Both the position numbers and the translations under genes were made by a program. From Boswellia sacra (Eukaryota > Streptophyta > Magnoliopsida > Sapindales > Burseraceae), in NCBI GenBank assembly GCA_013180625.2, contig SNVD02008070.1, positions 1 through 64,000 of the forward strand: DNA of 64,000 bases, read 5' to 3'. Every line of letters begins with the position of its first letter. The first letter of the stretch is position 1. The notes beneath the pieces were generated by a model that was given only the letters and a program-made list of their open reading frames with translations, was not told the origin of the DNA and did not search any database. Positions 35,401-45,843 of this stretch are shown here, one piece after another.

Positions 35401-37662
35401 GGACTCAACAAATTTTTTTAATTTTATTTTTTTATGCTACTCATTTCCAGGTCCATATTTTCTAGTAGTCATTCTGCAAAAGAATAAATAAATAATAATA
35501 ATTAACCACAGACACATAAAACAAATAATTAATTAACCGTAAACAAGTACGTAATAAACTAATAGTACTAATAATAATCTAAAATTCGTAAAGCAAAAAA
35601 TAAATAAATAAGATCACAAAATGATAGAACTTGAAATAATTAAATTGAGATCATAATGAGATAATATTGGTCAAGAAACACAAAGATAATTAATTTGAAA
35701 GCCTATCATTGTAGAACATTGAGGTTGAAATTAATATTTGATGTATATAGAGATATCAATAACGGCAAAAGTTAAATTTTTTTAGAAGTAGTAGACAATC
35801 AAAAAAATTATGCATCAATTGTAATATAAATACTATTCTAGAAATATGAAAAGCAATTTTATAGGAAATAAAAAATCAACAGTAAATTCATTAAATGCAT
35901 TAAATTTTCAATTAAAAAAATTAGGGGAAAACATGTATCCTTGAAATTTCAAATAGGAAACGAAAAACACTAATGTTAATTAAAATATTTGTTCGTGTTA
36001 AATTTCAACAAGATAATTATAACAAGGCAAAGTATTTAAGATAACTATAAATTCTTTTTGATGATTTTTAATTCAAGTAAATCATAATATAAAAAACAAT
36101 TAATTAAAATGAGGCCTTCTCAAAAATTATGGTCCTAGGTAACCGAGGGGCCGCCCCTCAGCCCCCACCAACAATCAAAACAGTCGTTGAAAAGGGTGTG
36201 ATATATTTATAGTCCATAAAAACACCAACTACTGATAAAACTTATCCTTGGTTTAATTTTGTTTTTGTTGCGTCAAAACTTGATCTTTGGGTAATTTAAT
36301 ACATGGTTTATCAATTAAGAATTTTCGCTACTTTAGCCCTTCAAAATCTCTTTCTAAATCTCACTTTAATTAAAAATTATTTAAAATTAATAATTTTAAA
36401 ATACTTTTTATATAATAATAAAATTATGCTTCTTACATATCTTAAAATTAAATTTATCTATAGAATTCACAATTTATTATTATAGACTTATCAGTTTATA
36501 TTTTTAAAAAATTTTCTTATCCTCTTTTTCTTCAAAATCATTTTAGATAATTTTTTCTTCTTCATAACTTAGAAGTTATCATGTAATTATTTATTTAGGT
36601 TTTACTTTTTTATGAAGTAAGTAAATATTAAGGTTTTATATTTTTTTTCAAAGGTCTTCATGAAGTATATTCAAATCATGTTCTTATAAATAATAAAACT
36701 ATTTAAATACACATAATACTTACTTTTTTAGTTATAATACTTACTTTTTTAGTTATGTTGAATTGAACAAAATGAAAATATTTAGTTCATAATGATTGAA
36801 TAAAATATATCAAAGAAAAGATATATTAAAATAAAAAAGACTTATTTTTTAGTGATTGTAATTTTAATACTTGAATTTATCATACACCATTTCAAAATCA
36901 TTCTATAAATATAAAATATTAATTAAAATTAGGTATTCGAAAAGTTAAAAGAAAAGAATGAAATAATTGTTACAATATTAATAATACATTAGATAGACTT
37001 GTCTTTTTCAATCATTTACATTTTAAAAATATTTTTAATAGTGTTTCTAATTAAAATAAGAGTTAACTAGAGAGATTTTGAGTTGCTCAAATAACAATAC
37101 TCAGAAATCATTCCCGACAACGTCACGCAAAAATCAAATTTAAATAAGGAAAAAAAGAGAGGGAGAGAAGTAAACTCTAACAAGATCAGACTGTCACCTG
37201 AAATCTGCAAACATAAAAATCTTCACCTAAAACCTTCCTGAATTGGTCCACAAAATTTATCTCCGGGTGTCTCCGAATAAACGCGACGCTCAAGTTGACC
37301 AAGGCCTTGATTCTATGCGGCCGAAACAAACAAAAGTACCAAGCAATCATGGCACCCCAGTCATGACCCACCAAGAAAACCTGCTCGATACCCAAATTAT
37401 CAAGGAGCCCGACAAGGTCTTCCACGATGTGCTGAGCCGTGTACGAAGCCACCGATTCTGGCGCATCGGTGTCGCCATAGCCACGAAGATCAGGTGCAAT
37501 GGCGCGGTAACCGAGGGAAGAAAGAGCAAGGAGCTGGTGGCGCCAGGAGTACCAGAGTTCAGGGAAGCCGTGTAGAAACAGAACTACAGGGCCCGTACCT
37601 ATTGACGCCACGTGCATGTTTATGCCATTTGTGTAAACTGTTGAGTGCTCTATCTTCTCCAT
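32438..37662 (-). CDS. Soluble epoxide hydrolase EH2, intact, three exons
   Basis: Exons are 37198-37662, 33210-33448 and 32438-32690, giving 957 spliced bases and 318 aa. It is an epoxide-to-diol alpha/beta-hydrolase, predicted cytosolic. HGFP lies at 31-34, nucleophile Asp101 (GHDWGA), Tyr150 (YVCRFQ), Tyr229/230 (LNYYR), Asp260 (GDLD) and His297 (VAHF) are all present. The frame is open upstream of the conserved ATG as far as 37875, but I keep MEKIEHS as start because EH1 and EH3 begin there and a TATA box lies between. Intron 1 is 3.75 kb, swollen by a hAT-type insertion (35139-36168) and smaller AT-rich insertions; intron 2 is 519 bases. Splice sites are GT-AG, with phases identical to EH1. 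Confidence 0.95.
34452..34745. mobile_element. Small AT-rich insertion in EH2 intron 1
   Basis: The EH1 intron reads GATAACATGACAATT at 16764 and continues to AATTTGTGAAC about 45 bases later. In EH2 the matching flanks (near 34441 and 34748) are separated by about 300 extra bases. The ends share TATAAATTAA-like phrases. It is probably a MITE, type undetermined. Confidence 0.35.
35139..36168. mobile_element. Non-autonomous hAT-type (CAGGGCCGG) element in EH2 intron 1
   Basis: The left end CAGGGCCGGCTTAAGG and the right end (GGTCCTAGG, then GGGGCCGCCCCTCAGCCCC) resemble the terminal repeats of the plant hAT family that starts CAGGGCCGG. EH1 intron 1 has the uninterrupted site (CAGCGACCGACAATC at 17553), so this is an insertion into EH2 after duplication. 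The interior is AT-rich and non-coding. Confidence 0.65.
36225..37110. other. AT-rich insertion in EH2 intron 1, type unknown
   Basis: In EH1 about 40 bases separate the phrases that here lie near 36225 (GTCCATAAAAACACC) and 37110 (CGACAACGTCACGC). The extra 0.9 kb is AT-rich, with no reading frame or clear terminal repeats. Confidence 0.4.
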
Positions 37663-37729
37663 CTTTAAACCTCTTTTTTTCTTTGTTGATTTCGTTTTGT
37701 GTTGAATGCATGGGTGAACCGTGCAGATC

Positions 37730-37737
37730 CTTATAAA
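37730..37737 (-). promoter_or_regulatory. TATA box of EH2
   Basis: The minus strand reads TTTATAAG about 70 bases upstream of the ATG, in the conserved leader beginning TGCACGGTTCACCCA. Confidence 0.55.
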
Positions 37738-37739
37738 TG

Positions 37740-38500
37740 GTAAGAGTGAGTTAGGCAGCTGTGGCTGCAGTTTACAGGTGTGAATTGTCTTTGTTTGACA
37801 AGAACAAGGTAAGTTGGACACTCTTCCTTTGCTTCGGCTTTCTGAGAAAGACAATAAATAGGAATTAAGAGACAACTTTTATTGAGATACCATCTTCCCA
37901 TATCTATGCATTGCATAGTGATCTGCTTACTTTTCTGTTAATCGTTTTTATAATTTGTTAACATTTTATACTTCATTTAGCTTGCTAACGTTAGGCAAGG
38001 GAGGATTCAACTCACAATAAATACTGAACTAATTTTCGAAAGGTTATAAAATATTTTGAGATTAATGTGATATTTGATCGAAGAGTAGGACAAATTAACT
38101 ACTGTATTTATGGCTGCAGACTAATATCCATGTGGTTTAGTGGTATGTAACAATATAAAGTGTGGTAATATTCATTTATTTATTATTCTTGCATAGTTGC
38201 ATTAATAGTGAAAAATGTGCGAAAATTAAATGATATATGCACATGTATTTTTAATAAAAAATGAAATTAATTAAGAAAAATGGATTTGGATGGCAAATGC
38301 ATAGGCGTTACTTTTTGTTAATCTCATGCGCTTTGGTTTTAGTTAGTATCAAAATTGTAGTCAATATATCCTAGTGTTTTGCGTAAAATTAATCCACTCA
38401 TTAAAATTGCCTTTTGAACATGAGTTGTTGCTTCGGAGAATTAATAATATAACAACCCTGCATAAGCATAAGTAGCAGCCTATTATACACACTACCGAAC
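37740..38500 (-). repeat. Duplicated 5' flank of EH2
   Basis: Matches the EH1 5' flank over most of its length (AATTAATGTGATATTTGATC near 38061, GGATTTGGATGGCA near 38282, GCGTAAAATTAA near 38383). It includes the intact version of the site where the MULE at 40199 inserted. Confidence 0.75.
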
Positions 38501-38550
38501 CTAATCTGGTTCATGCAATTAAATCTACCACTCAAATGGCCTCATAGAGA

Positions 38551-38632
38551 CATCCGATTGACGCCACGTGCGTGCAGTTTTATGCCATTCGCAAACACTG
38601 TTGAGTCAACTTGAGTGCTCTATCTTCTGCAT
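38551..38632 (-). pseudogene. Truncated epoxide hydrolase exon 1 (fourth cluster copy)
   Basis: The minus strand from 38632 reads ATGCAGAAGATAGAGCACTC, matching the first codons of EH1-EH3, and then contains a 10-base duplication (around 38605-38620) that brings TGA into frame after M-Q-K-I-E-H-S-S. Homology resumes with the NGI and HVASIG codons and stops near 38551, after about 25 codons. Upstream leader sequence (to about 38870) is also conserved, but the TATA position reads CTATTTACGG. A dead remnant of another tandem copy. Confidence 0.85.
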
Positions 38633-38871
38633 CCTTGAAACTCTTTTTCTTCGTTGATTGGGTTGGTGTTGAACGTGGAAGTGTGCAGAAACCTATTTAC
38701 GGTCAGAGTTAGGCAGCTTTGGCTTCGGTTTTGCATACTTGAATTGACTTTGTTTTATGAGAAGAAGTTAAGTTAGACGCTCCTGCTTTGGCTTTATAGC
38801 AAGATAATTCATAGAAAGGGACAGCTTTTAGTTGAGATACCTTCCCCACCCATATATGTACGGACAATGAT

Positions 38872-39735
38872 CCTCTATTTACATTTATCTTAGGTTTTTG
38901 TTAGAGTTTGAACTCAAAACTAAAAAATGTTTGCTTTATGTCCTCTGTTTTGCTTATGTGTCCTCTGTTTGAGTAAGTAGTCAATTGTTAGTTTTGCACG
39001 TTGGTCGCATATGCCAAAATTGTGGGAGTTAGATAAGCTCAGTGGAAGCTAAGTTGAAGGTTTCTACGAAGTAGTTAAAACCGTCTCTTAGAGTCTTTAA
39101 ATATGTGTGATTTTGCTACGGTAAGTTGCTGTACCGATACAGTAACGGTTTATTTGTGTAAAAATCGTAAACATTACAGTAAAACTGCTGTATGGATATA
39201 GCAGCTATACTGTAGCATGACTCAAATACGTGTCATTACTTAATTTTAAGCGCAATCACAATGGCAGTAATTTTTAATAATATTTCCATTCTCCAATTTT
39301 TTGTACTTATTTCTTTTCTTTCTGTTAGTTTTTTAGTTTTGTTATGCTTATAAGTGATAAAATTATGGAAGAAGATAAAAACCTATTTCCCTTTGTACAT
39401 GTTACAAGGGAAATATATACAATAGGAAGAAACAAGAGAATAGCAAATAAAAAGATTAAAAAAATGAAAGAAAAAATATTGATATGATTTTCTGCCTATT
39501 TAGCCTTGATCATGAACTTTTACTTGACTATTAATGATCTATAGGATTTGTTGTTGTGTCTGATCTGATCTGGAGGATTTGTTGCTATGTATAATCTGTT
39601 CTAGTGTTAATAATAAGTGAATTTTCATTTTTATGTATGGTTTAAATTTATTTTCACACTTTTTTCTTCATAATTTAGTTTTTCTACCTATCAATCATAT
39701 CAAAAAACAAAACGCTAAGAAGGAGATCATTGTCC
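38872..39735. mobile_element. Short-TIR DNA transposon insertion, 864 bp
   Basis: The left end GGACAATGATC and right end GATCATTGTCC are perfect inverted repeats. They split the 5' flank of the EH fragment, which is continuous at the equivalent place beside EH2 (CATATCTATGCATTG near 37899). Possible imperfect target duplication ATATATGTAC / ATATTCTAC. No coding region inside, so non-autonomous. Superfamily not assigned. Confidence 0.65.
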
Positions 39736-39769
39736 ATATTCTACAGTCATTTTTCTTTTTATATATTAA

Positions 39770-40198
39770 CATAATTTATACTTCATTCCCGGGTTAGAAA
39801 GTAGTCAACTCATAATAAATGACAAAAATTTTGAAATTAATGTGATATTTGATCAAAGAGTTTGAGACCTTAACTACTATATTTATGGCTTCGGATCATC
39901 CAATGGTTTAGTGGTACATGAGAATATAAACTTGAATTATTCTTGTATTTTTTTTTTCTCTTGCAGAGTTGCATTAATTTTTTTTTTAAATGTACAACAT
40001 TTAAATTATATGCATCGGTATTTTTAATTATGCAAGGCGAAACAAGTTATAGTTGTTTGCTACGAGCATCATAGTTAAAAATATGAAATTAGAATTACTT
40101 GACAGAATGCATTTGGATGGCATAGGCGTTCTTTTTTTGTTTCTCTTGACGTTTCTTACAGAAACTATAGAATGTTAGTTCGTAAATCGTAAAATTAA
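39770..40198 (-). repeat. 5' flank of the lost EH copy, left of the MULE
   Basis: AATTAATGTGATATTTGATC at 39836 and GCATTTGGATGGCATAGGCG near 40110 match the EH1 and EH2 upstream flanks. The homology is interrupted at 40199 and resumes at about 50241. Confidence 0.75.
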
Positions 40199-40300
40199 GG
40201 GAAACAATGTAAGCCCCCAATTTGAGGGACCTTTTTAAATCGCCACCCTCGAATTTTTGTCAACAACTTTAAAATTTACCTAATTGCCCCTCAATAATAA
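40199..40300 (+). repeat. Left terminal inverted repeat of the MULE
   Basis: Imperfect match to the complement of 50140-50240, best over GCCCCCAATTTG(A/G)GGG and recognisable for roughly 100 bases, to TTGCCCCTC versus ATGCCCTCAC. Confidence 0.7.
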
Positions 40301-40664
40301 CTCTCTCTAACGCTAACCACCACCATTACTCTATCTCTCTAACTCCTTCCAAATCAGAAACTAAGGAAGAATTTGAATGAAATAATGTTATACAATCACA
40401 AACACTGAAATCTACCATTTGAACCAAAAAAAAAGGCAAAAATTAGGGTTATAAAGCTTTGGAAAGATAATGTTTTCTCTAATTTCTCTCTAACGAAGCT
40501 CAAACAAATTTTTTTTAAAGATGATTAGCTCAAGTTTTCCGTTAAAATTCATCCCACATATGTAAAAATAGATGAATAATGGCCGAAATAGAGTTATTAT
40601 GGTAGTTTTTATCAATTTGTTGTTTGAAAATCTCGTTTTCTATCCTGAAACCTAAACCACCGAT

Positions 40665-40870
40665 TACTAGTCGTCGAATTCGATAGTCAGTTCAAAATTT
40701 GATAATTCAACTGTCGAGTCGTCTAACCATAGTCGAACATCTGTCGAATTGATGTCTAATTGTCAAATTTGTGTTGAACTTTTACGTCGTTGTCGTCGAA
40801 GTTTTGTCGAATCAGAATGTCGAACTGTCAAATTATCGTTCATCAGATTTGGCTGTTCGATTACTTGCAT
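40665..40870. repeat. Left subterminal array of TCGA motifs in the MULE
   Basis: Repeated phrases such as TAGTCGTCGAATTCGATAG, AACTGTCGAGTCGTC, CTGTCGAATTGATG, GTCGTCGAAGTTTTGTCGAA and TGTCGAACTGTC. GTCGA or TCGAA recurs about every 15-20 bases. The right end carries the same motif set at 49268-49610. Confidence 0.7.
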
Positions 40871-42620
40871 ATCGTATCATTGAATTTTTAAGCAGAACGA
40901 CCTTATTTGATCGATTTTGAGTTTTTTTTTTTGGCTTTTCATTATATTTTCACTAATTTATAGACATGTTGGATTTCATAGATGGATAATGTCAGATTTG
41001 CACTATTCTATGGTGGGAAATGGGATGTAGTACCTAGTGGTGAGCATATTTACATGGGCAGAGAGGGTTTTCCATTATGGTTGCCAAGACATACATCTTA
41101 CCCAAAGTTTTTGCAATTGATATGTGATATGATCGGGGTAGACAGTCGACGGACAAAGCTAAGGTTGGGTGCCATGTTTAAAGTATATCGTTTTGCTAGG
41201 TCTCTCTCAATCCGAACGAAATGGGACTATGGTTTTTTGATTGAAGACAGCTTAAAACATCCATCCAAATACACAGATTTATATGTTGAGGTTGAGCACC
41301 ATGCAAGGCAAACATTGAGACCACAAACTGTTAATGTAACAGAGCACGTTGGGACTTCTAACCTTAAAACATTTGAGCAACAACAACAACATATGGATAG
41401 TTTTGTGAACACGTCGAATGTTAGAGTTTGCGGTGATGGTAACGTTGTAGGTAACATTATAAGTGATGGTAATATTGGAGGTTTTCTTGAAAGAGTTCGT
41501 GTTGATGGTTCTATAGGCTATCGTGGTATTGGAGTAACAAATGATGATGCTTACCACCTTGACAACGTCAAAGAAGAAGCATTTAAGGATATGTCAAGAG
41601 TGAAAGATAGTTACGAAGAAGACATAGTTAACAAAGACAATGTTAAAGATGATGGTGCAAATGAGGGTGCACATGATTATTAATATGGTGCAAGTGATGT
41701 TGATGATAATGATGGGACGGATTTTCATTTAGAACATGATGAACAAACTTCATATAACCACAATATGGTTGATTCGTTACTTGAGAGAGTTAAAGATATG
41801 TTTACGTTCATGCCTCCAATACCAACTTGGACAACACATGTTTTGGACACCACGTATAAAATTGACAGTGGTGAAGTTCAAGTGGGTCATATATTCTATC
41901 ACAACACTGAGCTTTGTCATAAGGTGGCAAACCTTGCATTGCATCATAATTTTGAGCTCAAGGTAACTAGATCAACTAAAACCTGGTTTGAAGTGGATTC
42001 GTGAGGAAACTTGCAAATGGCATTTGAGAGAAAAAAAGGTTAAAGATACTAAATACTTCCAAGTACGGGTTTTTAACAACACCCACACATGTGAAGATGT
42101 TGGTTTAGATCCAAACCACAAGCAAAGAAGTGCATAACTAATTGGGGCTCACATCAAAGCGAAATTTGTCAATGCCTCAAGAATATATCGACCCCTTGAA
42201 ATCATTGATGATGTCTAGAAAGACTTACACATTACCATCAGTTATCAAAAGGGATAAAAGGCGAAAGAGGCTGCCTTAAACCAACTCCATGGTGTTGACC
42301 CAGGTATGGCAACCCAAGAGGGGGGGTGAATTAAGTTTTTATTTATCAAAACTGATTTAGAAAACTTTTCTTGAAAGATCAAAATTAGTTCACTCTTTCT
42401 TTGAGAATAAAGGTGAAGAAGATGAAATTAGACTTTATCAAAGATGCAATCAAAAGATTAATAATATGAACAATCACAAAGTGCAAGTAAATGTAAAGAG
42501 GAAATGGATAGAGAGAGTGCAAACTCAATTTACGTGGTTCGGCAAACCTTGCCTACGTCCACGGGCTCCTAGCTCCACGAGCTAAGCTTTCCACTAAGTT
42601 GTAGAAATCTTTACAACTTG

Positions 42621-43000
42621 CTTGATGAACAACCTCACCAAGACTTTTTCTTCCAACTCTTGATAACACCACACCAAGAGTTCTTCTTGATGAACAACCT
42701 CACCAAGGCAACTTCCTTCAACTCTTGATAACACCACACCAAGAGTTCTTCTTGATGAACAACCTCACCAAGGCAACTTCCTTCAACTCTTGATAACACC
42801 ACACCAAGAGTTCTTCTTGATGAACAACCTCACCAAGGCAACTTTCTTCAACCCTTGATAACACCACACCAAGAGTTCTTCTTGATGAACAACCTCACCA
42901 AGGCAACTTCCTTCAACTCTTGATAACACCACACCAAGAGTTCTTCTTGATGAACAACCTCACCAAGGAAAGAATTCTCTCAAGGATAACTTTTATCCTT
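42621..43000. repeat. 65-bp tandem repeat array inside the LTR, about 5.8 copies
   Basis: CTTGATGAACAACCTCACCA begins at 42621, 42686, 42751, 42816, 42881 and 42946, exactly every 65 bases. The units are nearly identical, apart from the first. Recent slippage or unequal-exchange growth is likely. Confidence 0.95.
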
Positions 43001-43296
43001 TACAAGTAGATCTCACTCTCACCACAATACAAGAACAAAGAAAATTTTTACAACAAAAGTATAACTCTCTTCAAAGAGTAAATAAAGAATATAAAAGCTC
43101 TCTAGACTTGATATTTCTCTTATTTTTTGCTTGATAGATGCTTCTCTTGCTCTTCTTTTTTTCTTGCTGAATGCATAGGAGAAGGGCTCCTTTTATAGGC
43201 AAATGAGATGAACTTAATCAAGTGAAGACACCAACTCCAAATTTTCTGCCCACCATAAAAACTGAAATTTTGTCTACCATTTTTGTCAATGTTCCG

Positions 43297-44030
43297 TTTG
43301 AAATTTGAAAATATTCAAACCATAAAAGATCTGAAAAATTGAATAATCTTTCCAACGCATCAAGAACAAAGTCATTTGGATATCTCTAACTCAAGATATG
43401 GCCAAAACACCATTCGATGCTCATGTGACTTGATTTTTTTTTCATGTGTCAGTCCACCGAATTGCATGGGTATTATGTCAGCCTTCTGTTTGAAATTTGA
43501 ATTTCTTCAAAGAATATAAAATCTGCTCCATTGAATCATCTTTCCAATGCCATAAGAGTCAAGTCATTTGGATATCTCTAACTCAATATATGGATAAAAC
43601 ATCATTCGGTACTCAAATGAGTTGATTTTTCTTCTCTATGTTAGTCCACCGAATTGCATGTCAATTATGTCGGCCTTCAGTTTGAAATTTGAATTTCCTC
43701 AAAACATATGAAATGTGATTCATTAAGTCCTCTTTCCAATGCCATAAGAACCAAGTAATTTTGATTTTTCTAGCTCAAGATATGTCTAAAAGAGTATTCG
43801 GTGCTCATGTCAGTTGCTTCCATTTTTATTTCAACTTGCATGATGATTTGGACAACCTTACACTTGAAATTTGAATTTCTTTAAAACATATGAAATGTTA
43901 TAAATTTATTAAGCTTCCAAAGGCTCAAGAATCACATTATTTGGACATTTTTAGAGAAATATCTGACCAATGGATTGAACATTGCTCATGTATCACATTC
44001 CTTAAATCAAACCTTGTTCTTAAACTTTGG
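43297..44030. repeat. About 190-bp tandem repeats inside the LTR, nearly four copies
   Basis: TTTGAAATTTGAA(A/T)T begins at 43297, 43489 and 43681, with a diverged copy at about 43863, giving spacings of 192, 192 and 182. Each copy contains CTTTCCAA(C/T)GC and ATTTGGATATCTCTAACTCA-like phrases. Older than the 65-bp array, judging by divergence. Confidence 0.8.
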
Positions 44031-45843
44031 TGCCTTTAACATGTAGTCTTCTCCTTAGCTTCAACACTTCATTTCAATAAGCCTCTTCTTGATTTTACAA
44101 TTTTTTCAATGATCTTACTCTTACACATAAATAAACATATTAGTAACACCTTATGAATCAATGTGTATTGTTATCATCAAAATTATCATGTAGCATTAGG
44201 GCTAACACATGGAACTGCTAAGGAGTCATTTACTCTATTGCTTTTATATGCCTACATGATTAAATTAACAAATTCTAATACAGTGACAACACTTGAGGTT
44301 GATAATGACAATTGGTTCAAGTATTTCTTTATAGCATTGGGGGCATTCATTATGGGATTTATAAGTTCGATTAGACCTGTTATTACTATTGATAACACCT
44401 TTTTGACAGGAAAATACTGAGGCACAATGTTCATGGCACAGTGTCTAGATGATAACATAAAAATATTCCCTCTAGCCCTCGGCTTCGATCAATCGGAGAA
44501 TGATGAGTCATGATGTTGGTTCATGTCGAGGCTCTGTAGTTGTATTGGACATATTCCAAATCTTGTTATCATCTCTGATTGTCACCAAAGCATCAAGAAG
44601 GTAGTATCTACCATATTTCCTAATGCAATGTTTGGGATTTGTATGCATCATCTAGAATGTAACCTAAAGCTCAAGTTTAAGGACAAGTACCTAGTTCTAG
44701 CCTATATCAATGTGACCAAAGCTTACCGACAAATTGAGTTTGATCTTTTTTTTATCAAGGTAAGGGCATAAATGCTAGGGCTGTCGAGTACCGAAAGCGT
44801 GCAGATGTCTGAAGATAGGCACGATGTCACTTTCTCGATCATAGGTTCAGCATCATGACCACGAATATTACTGAGTCTATGAACAACAGAATGAAGAAGG
44901 CAAAGAACTTGGGCATCACTTTAATTTGTGAATTCTATTGAGTGGTATGTTTTGTTACACTTTATCTTGTATGCTTTACAAAATCTAATTTGTTTGACAT
45001 ATATTTCTTGTACTGCAGGTTTTACAAGTGTGGTTCTATAATAGAAGGACTGTTGCTGCAAACTCCACCACCACATTGACAAAGTGGACGGAGGAGTTAT
45101 TGAAAAACAAAAAAGATGAATTTGACAGACTTCTAGTTGCTCCGATCAGTCGACATCTATATCACGTGTTTTTCGGTACGAGGGTTGATGTTATGGATCT
45201 GAATGGGAGGACATGATCCTATAGAGTGTTTGATTTGAATCAGATTCCATGTTCTCATGCTATTGCAGCTTATCGTTATGCTGGATTGAAGACTGTTGTG
45301 CCTTATTATAACCTGATGTACACAAACGAACATTTGATGCTCGCATTTACATTATTCGTGATCCCGCTCAGGATGAGGGTGGATTAGGTGGTACCAGATG
45401 ATGTGAGGGCACAGGTTGTACTTTCGCCCATCACTTGCACACAAGTTAGATGGCGTCGTGTACAACATATCCAATCAGCAGGAGAGACAGTTAGACTGCG
45501 TACATGAGGTCGGTGCGAAGGTAAAGGGCACAACCAACAAAAATGTAAGAATCCGGTACCTCTTCATCCAACGGCTAACTCAACTGAAGTCGGACCTTCT
45601 AACGCGGTTTGATCGATATTATTTTTCTTTATTTGTAATTGTTGATTGAATTATGTACTGTTACTACATTATCATAATGGAGACTTGCAGAAATATAAAA
45701 TGTGTAATGACGTAAATAGCATTTGCCTTTTTTGAACAATTGAATGAACAAAATTAACTTTTATACAATACAACTACTAAAAATGTAAGCGATGAAAATG
45801 AAATCTATACAAAATCAAAAGTCTATACAAGATCTAAACGGTA

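Larger units (their letters stand above)
42293..44207. mobile_element. LTR insertion (solo LTR or small LTR element), 1,915 bp, with CATGG duplication
   Basis: It starts TGTTGACCCAGG and ends GGGCTAACA, giving TG...CA ends, and is flanked by a perfect five-base duplication CATGG (42288-42292 and 44208-44212). Removing the insertion and one copy of CATGG restores the transposase frame across the site. It contains the phrases AAGAGGGGGGGTGAATT and TACGTGGTTCGGCAAACC, which I know from plant LTR elements. No gag or pol is present. A minus-strand relation is also possible. Confidence 0.85.
40982..45612 (+). pseudogene. MURA-like MULE transposase gene, broken and interrupted
   Basis: Mutator-type DDE transposases cut and paste the element. 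The frame opens MDNVRFALFYGGKWDVV (PB1-like N-terminal domain). Then come the FNNTHTCEDV zinc-binding region near 42070, the DDE core with IDNTFLTGKY near 44380 (first Asp) and VIISDCHQSIKKV near 44570 (second Asp) with CMHHLECNL, a SWIM finger (FDLNQIPCSHAIAAY) near 45235-45275, and a terminal CCHC knuckle GRCEGKGHNQQKCK near 45508-45550. Disabling changes include TGA inside the core (about 44418 and 44511), TGA at 45505-45507 at the first knuckle Cys, several frameshifts, and a 1.9-kb LTR insertion at 42293-44207. A probable intron spans about 44942-45019. Confidence 0.88.

Noticed and set aside
36303..36485. 60-codon plus-strand frame in EH2 intron 1
   Set aside because: AT-rich chance frame inside an insertion, with no conserved residues.
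41227..41557. Minus-strand frames over the MULE transposase start
   Set aside because: Antisense shadows of the transposase coding region.
40982..41683. First MULE frame considered as an independent 233-aa gene
   Set aside because: The start and PB1-like region match the N-terminus of MURA-type transposases, and downstream transposase parts follow in order.
42621..43000. Regular 65-bp repeats considered as a CRISPR array
   Set aside because: The units are contiguous without unique spacers, the genome is plant nuclear, and the array lies inside an LTR.
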